Source: Nocardioides gansuensis
GTDB taxonomy: Bacteria; Actinomycetota; Actinomycetes; Propionibacteriales; Nocardioidaceae
DNA: 64,000 nt
Direction of reading: 5' to 3'
Assembly (NCBI RefSeq): GCF_003076135.1
Contig: NZ_QDGZ01000003.1
Coordinates: 124,001 to 188,000, forward strand
Every line of letters starts with the position of its first letter. The stretch's first letter is position 1. Shown here piece by piece: positions 60,886 through 64,000 of the stretch. Position numbers and translations under genes: made by a program. The notes under the pieces are model-generated. The model worked only from the letters and a program-made list of their open reading frames with translations, ran no database searches and was not told the origin of the DNA.

Positions 60886-63800
60886 ATGACTGTGACCGAG
60901 GAGAAGGCAGCACCTTCAGCGCCACGCGTGGCGTGGGAGGCGGATGCGGACGGGTCCTGGCTCAGGTGCAGGATCACGTGGCCGGAGGACAGGCCGCCCC
61001 TCTCCCGAGTGCTCCCCATCTTCGAGCAGCTCGGGCTCGAGCTGACCGACCACCGCCCCGAGGAGTCCGCGGACACCTTCGTGTTCTCCGAGGTCGAGGA
61101 CCCGGGCGTCGAGGAGATGCTGCCGCTGCTGGCAGAGGCGTTCAGCGCCGCCTGGAAGGGGGTGGTCGACCGGGACGAGTTCGCGGCGCTGGTGATCGAC
61201 GCCCACCTGAACCCCAGGCAGGTCCAGCTCGTGCGTGCCGCATACCAGTACCTGCGCCAGGCAGGCCTCGGCGCCAGCATGTCGTACGTACGCGGAATCC
61301 TGTCGAGCCACCGGGACTTCATCCGTCACTGGGTGGAGCTGTTCGAGCAGCGATTCGACCCGGCTGGTGGCACGTCGGTGGCCAACAAGCTCGCGACGTA
61401 CGCCGATGCGGCGACGACGAGAGATGAGTTCCGGGTCCTCGACTGGTACGCGGGGTTCCTCGACGCCGTCAAGCGCACGAACCTCTTCCGCACCGATGAG
61501 ATGGGGCGGCCTCCGACCACGATCGTGCTCAAGCTCGACCCGGCCCGGCTGCCGTTCCCGACTGATCCGGCCGTCCGCGTGGAGAGCTTCGTGCACCATC
61601 CGGACGTCGAAGGGCTGCATGTGCGCTACGGGGCGGTCGCGCGCGGAGGCCTCCGCTGGTCGGACCGCGTCGAGGACTACCGCGACGAGGTGCTCGCGCT
61701 GGCCAAGGCCCAACAGGTCAAGAACTCGCTGATCGTTCCAGCTGGAGCCAAGGGTGCGTTCGTGGTGAAGGCGTCCCTGGCCGGGCTTGCGCCGGATGCG
61801 GCGGCAGCCGAGGTGCGTCGTTGCTACCGGCTGTTCGTGCGCGGCCTTCTCGACGTGACCGACACGGTCGGCGACGAGGGAGTGAGCTCGCCGACGGGTG
61901 TGGTGGCCACCGATGACCCGGACCCCTACCTGGTGGTGGCAGCTGACAAGGGCACGGCCGCCTTCTCGGACCTCGCGAACGAGGAGTCCGCCGACGCGGC
62001 CTTCTGGCTGGACGACGCGTTCGCCTCCGGTGGGTCCACCGGCTTCGACCACAAGCAGCTGGCTGTGACCGCCCGCGGGGCCTGGGTAGCGGTGCGGCGA
62101 CACTTCACCGAGCTGGGCATCGACCCGCAGCGTGACGAGATCACCGTCGCGGGCATCGGCGACATGTCCGGAGACGTCTTCGGAAACGGCATGCTGCTCT
62201 CGGACAGGCTCCGGCTCGTCGCCGCCTTCGACCACCGGCACATCTTCCTCGACCCTTCACCCGATCCGAGGACGTCGTTCGCCGAGCGCGCGAGGCTCGC
62301 TGCCCTGCCGCGGTCCTCGTGGGCCGACTACGACCCCGCGCTGATCTCTCCGGGCGGCGGCGTCTTTCCACGTTCCGGCCGGGCAGTCCCGTTGTCGGCC
62401 CAGGTGCGGGCCGTCCTCGACATCGATGCCGAGGTCCTGTCCGCCGACGAGCTGGTCCAGGCGGTCCTGAGGGCGCCGGTCGACCTTCTGTGGAACGGCG
62501 GCATCGGCACGTATGTGCGAGCCTCGCACGAGTCGGACGCCGAGGTGTCCGATCGAGGCAACGATCGGGTCCGCGTCACGGCCGACCGATTGCGTTGCCG
62601 GGTCATCGGTGAAGGCGGCAACCTGGGCCTGACGCAGGCCGCCCGGATCGAGTTCTCCCTTGCCGGAGGACGTGTCAACGCCGACTTCATCGACAACGTC
62701 GCGGGTGTGAACACCTCCGACCGTGAGGTCAATCTCAAGATCCTCCTGAGGTCTGCGGAACAGGCGGGCCTCATCGACCGGGCGCAGCGCAACCGGCTCC
62801 TCGAGGCCTGCAGCGGTGACGTCGTCGGCGCGGTCCTGGCCGACAGCGAGCGGCAAACGCTCGCGCTCAGCGTCGCTGAGGCGTACGGCGTGACGGTGCT
62901 CGACCGGCACGACCAGGTCATCCGCAACCTCGAGCAGCACGGACTCCTCCGCTCTCGTGAGCACCTTCCCGAGCCCGAGGAGATCGAGCGTCGGCGCGCG
63001 GCAGGTCAAGGGCTGACGCGACCGGAGATCGCGGTCGTGCTCGCCCACGCCAAGAACCTCGTGCACGAGCTGCTGCTGGCGGGTGACGTGCCCGATGACC
63101 CCGGCGTGTCGAACACCCTGGCCGGCTACTTCCCGGCGTCCCTGCAGGAGATGTACGCCGATCAGCTGTCCGCCCACCGGCTGGGCCGCGAGATCATCGC
63201 CACGCGACTTGCCAACGACCTGATCGACCGAGTCGGCCCCGGCTTCATCTACCGCGTCGAAGACCGCACCGGTGCCCACACCGACGAAGCGATCCGGTCG
63301 ATCCTGGTGGTCCAGCGTCTGCTCGGGCTGGACGAGCTGTGGGACGGTCTCGCGCCCTTCCCTGTTGCCGCGACGGTTCCCCTCCGACAGGCGCTCGAGC
63401 GAGCCCTCGAGCACAACGTGGTGTGGCTGGTCCGCCGCAAGAGCAAGCTGGGACCGGTCGACGCCGAGGTGGCGGTGTTCGAGCCTGCGGTCGCCCGCCT
63501 GCGGGGGGCCATGGCTGCCCGACCTCCGATGGCGGACGGGTCGCCGTTGGAGGGGAGCCTCTCGACCCTGGCCGGCCTGGGTGCTTCGACCGACCTGCTG
63601 ACAGCCTGTGGCGCGGTGGCGCGGATGCAGGATGCGCTGGCCCTGGCCGCGGCCGCGGCCGACAGCGGCCACGACGTCATCGCCCTGGAGGAGGTCTACG
63701 CCAGGATCGGCGAGACCCTGGGCCTCTCCTGGCTCTACGCCACCATGCCGATCACGTCGGCGGACCCCCACTGGGTGCAGCTGGCCAAGGCGGCGCTCCG

Positions 63801-64000
63801 CGACGAGGTGGCCGCGCTCACCACGACGATCGCCACGGACGTGATCGCGGTCGGGGGTCTTGCACGGTGGACGCGCGAGAACAACGACGCGTTGGCCCGG
63901 GCCCGCGCGGCGTACGCCGGCCTGGCTGGCAGCACGGAGGTGGACGTGGCGATGCTCACCGTCGGCGTGCAGATCCTCAGGGACCTGTGCCACGCGGTCG
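60886..64000 (+). CDS. NAD-glutamate dehydrogenase, short form (3' end beyond window)
   Basis: Open to the window edge, at least 1038 codons. It deaminates glutamate to 2-oxoglutarate. It shows ARGGLRWSDRVEDYRDEVLA, QQVKNSLIVPAGAKGAFVVK (substrate Lys), the NAD fold VAGIGDMSGDVFGNGML, and NGGIGTYVRAS. The ATG at 60886 has GGAGG 6 nt upstream. The protein begins in what corresponds to the last ACT-like region of the large (about 1600-residue) bacterial class, so about 500 N-terminal residues are absent. That suggests a shorter (115-kDa-type) enzyme or an old truncation. No frame upstream supplies the missing part. Confidence 0.9.
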   Translation, partial: MTVTEEKAAPSAPRVAWEADADGSWLRCRITWPEDRPPLSRVLPIFEQLGLELTDHRPEESADTFVFSEVEDPGVEEMLPLLAEAFSAAWKGVVDRDEFAALVIDAHLNPRQVQLVRAAYQYLRQAGLGASMSYVRGILSSHRDFIRHWVELFEQRFDPAGGTSVANKLATYADAATTRDEFRVLDWYAGFLDAVKRTNLFRTDEMGRPPTTIVLKLDPARLPFPTDPAVRVESFVHHPDVEGLHVRYGAVARGGLRWSDRVEDYRDEVLALAKAQQVKNSLIVPAGAKGAFVVKASLAGLAPDAAAAEVRRCYRLFVRGLLDVTDTVGDEGVSSPTGVVATDDPDPYLVVAADKGTAAFSDLANEESADAAFWLDDAFASGGSTGFDHKQLAVTARGAWVAVRRHFTELGIDPQRDEITVAGIGDMSGDVFGNGMLLSDRLRLVAAFDHRHIFLDPSPDPRTSFAERARLAALPRSSWADYDPALISPGGGVFPRSGRAVPLSAQVRAVLDIDAEVLSADELVQAVLRAPVDLLWNGGIGTYVRASHESDAEVSDRGNDRVRVTADRLRCRVIGEGGNLGLTQAARIEFSLAGGRVNADFIDNVAGVNTSDREVNLKILLRSAEQAGLIDRAQRNRLLEACSGDVVGAVLADSERQTLALSVAEAYGVTVLDRHDQVIRNLEQHGLLRSREHLPEPEEIERRRAAGQGLTRPEIAVVLAHAKNLVHELLLAGDVPDDPGVSNTLAGYFPASLQEMYADQLSAHRLGREIIATRLANDLIDRVGPGFIYRVEDRTGAHTDEAIRSILVVQRLLGLDELWDGLAPFPVAATVPLRQALERALEHNVVWLVRRKSKLGPVDAEVAVFEPAVARLRGAMAARPPMADGSPLEGSLSTLAGLGASTDLLTACGAVARMQDALALAAAAADSGHDVIALEEVYARIGETLGLSWLYATMPITSADPHWVQLAKAALRDEVAALTTTIATDVIAVGGLARWTRENNDALARARAAYAGLAGSTEVDVAMLTVGVQILRDLCHAV

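Noticed and set aside
62257..63993. 578-codon minus-strand frame
   Set aside because: Shadow of the glutamate dehydrogenase; the plus frame has NAD-fold and catalytic motifs and simply lacks a stop before the window end.

Overview
The window is high-GC DNA with many GTG starts and ATGA-type stop/start overlaps. Together with families such as Mce/YrbE remnants, a BphS-type sensor and FadR, WYL and AraC regulators, this points to an aerobic catabolic actinomycete (Nocardioides- or Rhodococcus-like). The assignment rests on gene content and style only.

Region 1 (2-9173, + strand) is a myo-inositol operon: iolB (5' end off the window), iolD, mmsA/iolA, an ABC importer (lipoprotein binding protein, permease, one-cassette ATPase), iolG, and a hydroxypyruvate/inosose isomerase-like gene broken by one apparent single-base deletion. 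Region 2 (9.3-17.0 kb) is a scar zone. It holds a 3' piece of a tRNA-Arg, a second tRNA 3' end with its terminator, a LuxR-type ATPase regulator whose last 312 bp are duplicated 3.1 kb downstream, and fragments of a CoA-transferase, an enoyl-CoA hydratase, two EamA exporters and an IclR regulator. Inside it lies an intact MFS transporter/tautomerase pair.

Region 3 (17.1-42.5 kb) is the main content. After an HxlR/aldo-keto reductase pair comes a biphenyl/alkylbenzene-type pathway: four-component ring-hydroxylating dioxygenase (A1A2A3A4), dihydrodiol dehydrogenase (B), extradiol dioxygenase (C), a giant BphS-type hybrid sensor kinase and BphT-type response regulator, meta-cleavage hydrolase (D), then hydratase, acylating acetaldehyde dehydrogenase and aldolase (E, G, F). 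A CoA module is interleaved: beta-keto acid cleavage enzyme, enoyl-CoA hydratase, CaiB-type CoA-transferase, and a two-subunit 3-oxoacid CoA-transferase. A second meta-cleavage hydrolase lies on the minus strand. A 20-bp element with a 5-bp dyad (ATCCG-N9-CGGAT) occurs four times: before A1, before each hydrolase, and before an orphan leader that has lost its operon. It is the best candidate for the BphT operator. The Mce/YrbE genes at 34.4-35.5 kb are broken remnants.

The catabolic block is bracketed by a perfect 36-bp direct repeat of a tRNA 3' end (10167-10202 and 43538-43573), each followed by a related terminator, and an integrase C-terminal fragment lies just beyond the right copy. This suggests that the pathway sits on, or accreted with, an integrative element of about 33 kb. 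A third, partial copy of the flanking repeat lies at 54.57 kb.

Region 4 (43.8-64.0 kb) holds an integrase/TadE junction, an MBL-fold hydrolase, an amine-type FAD oxidase, and an asparagine-use operon (GntR regulator, permease, and one continuous frame encoding both asparaginase and aspartase). These are followed by NIPSNAP, MFS/LysR, epoxide hydrolase/WYL regulator, AraC/VOC, two tiny coupled genes, glutathione peroxidase, a small unknown protein, a cation-diffusion-facilitator transporter, and a short-form NAD-glutamate dehydrogenase running off the right edge.
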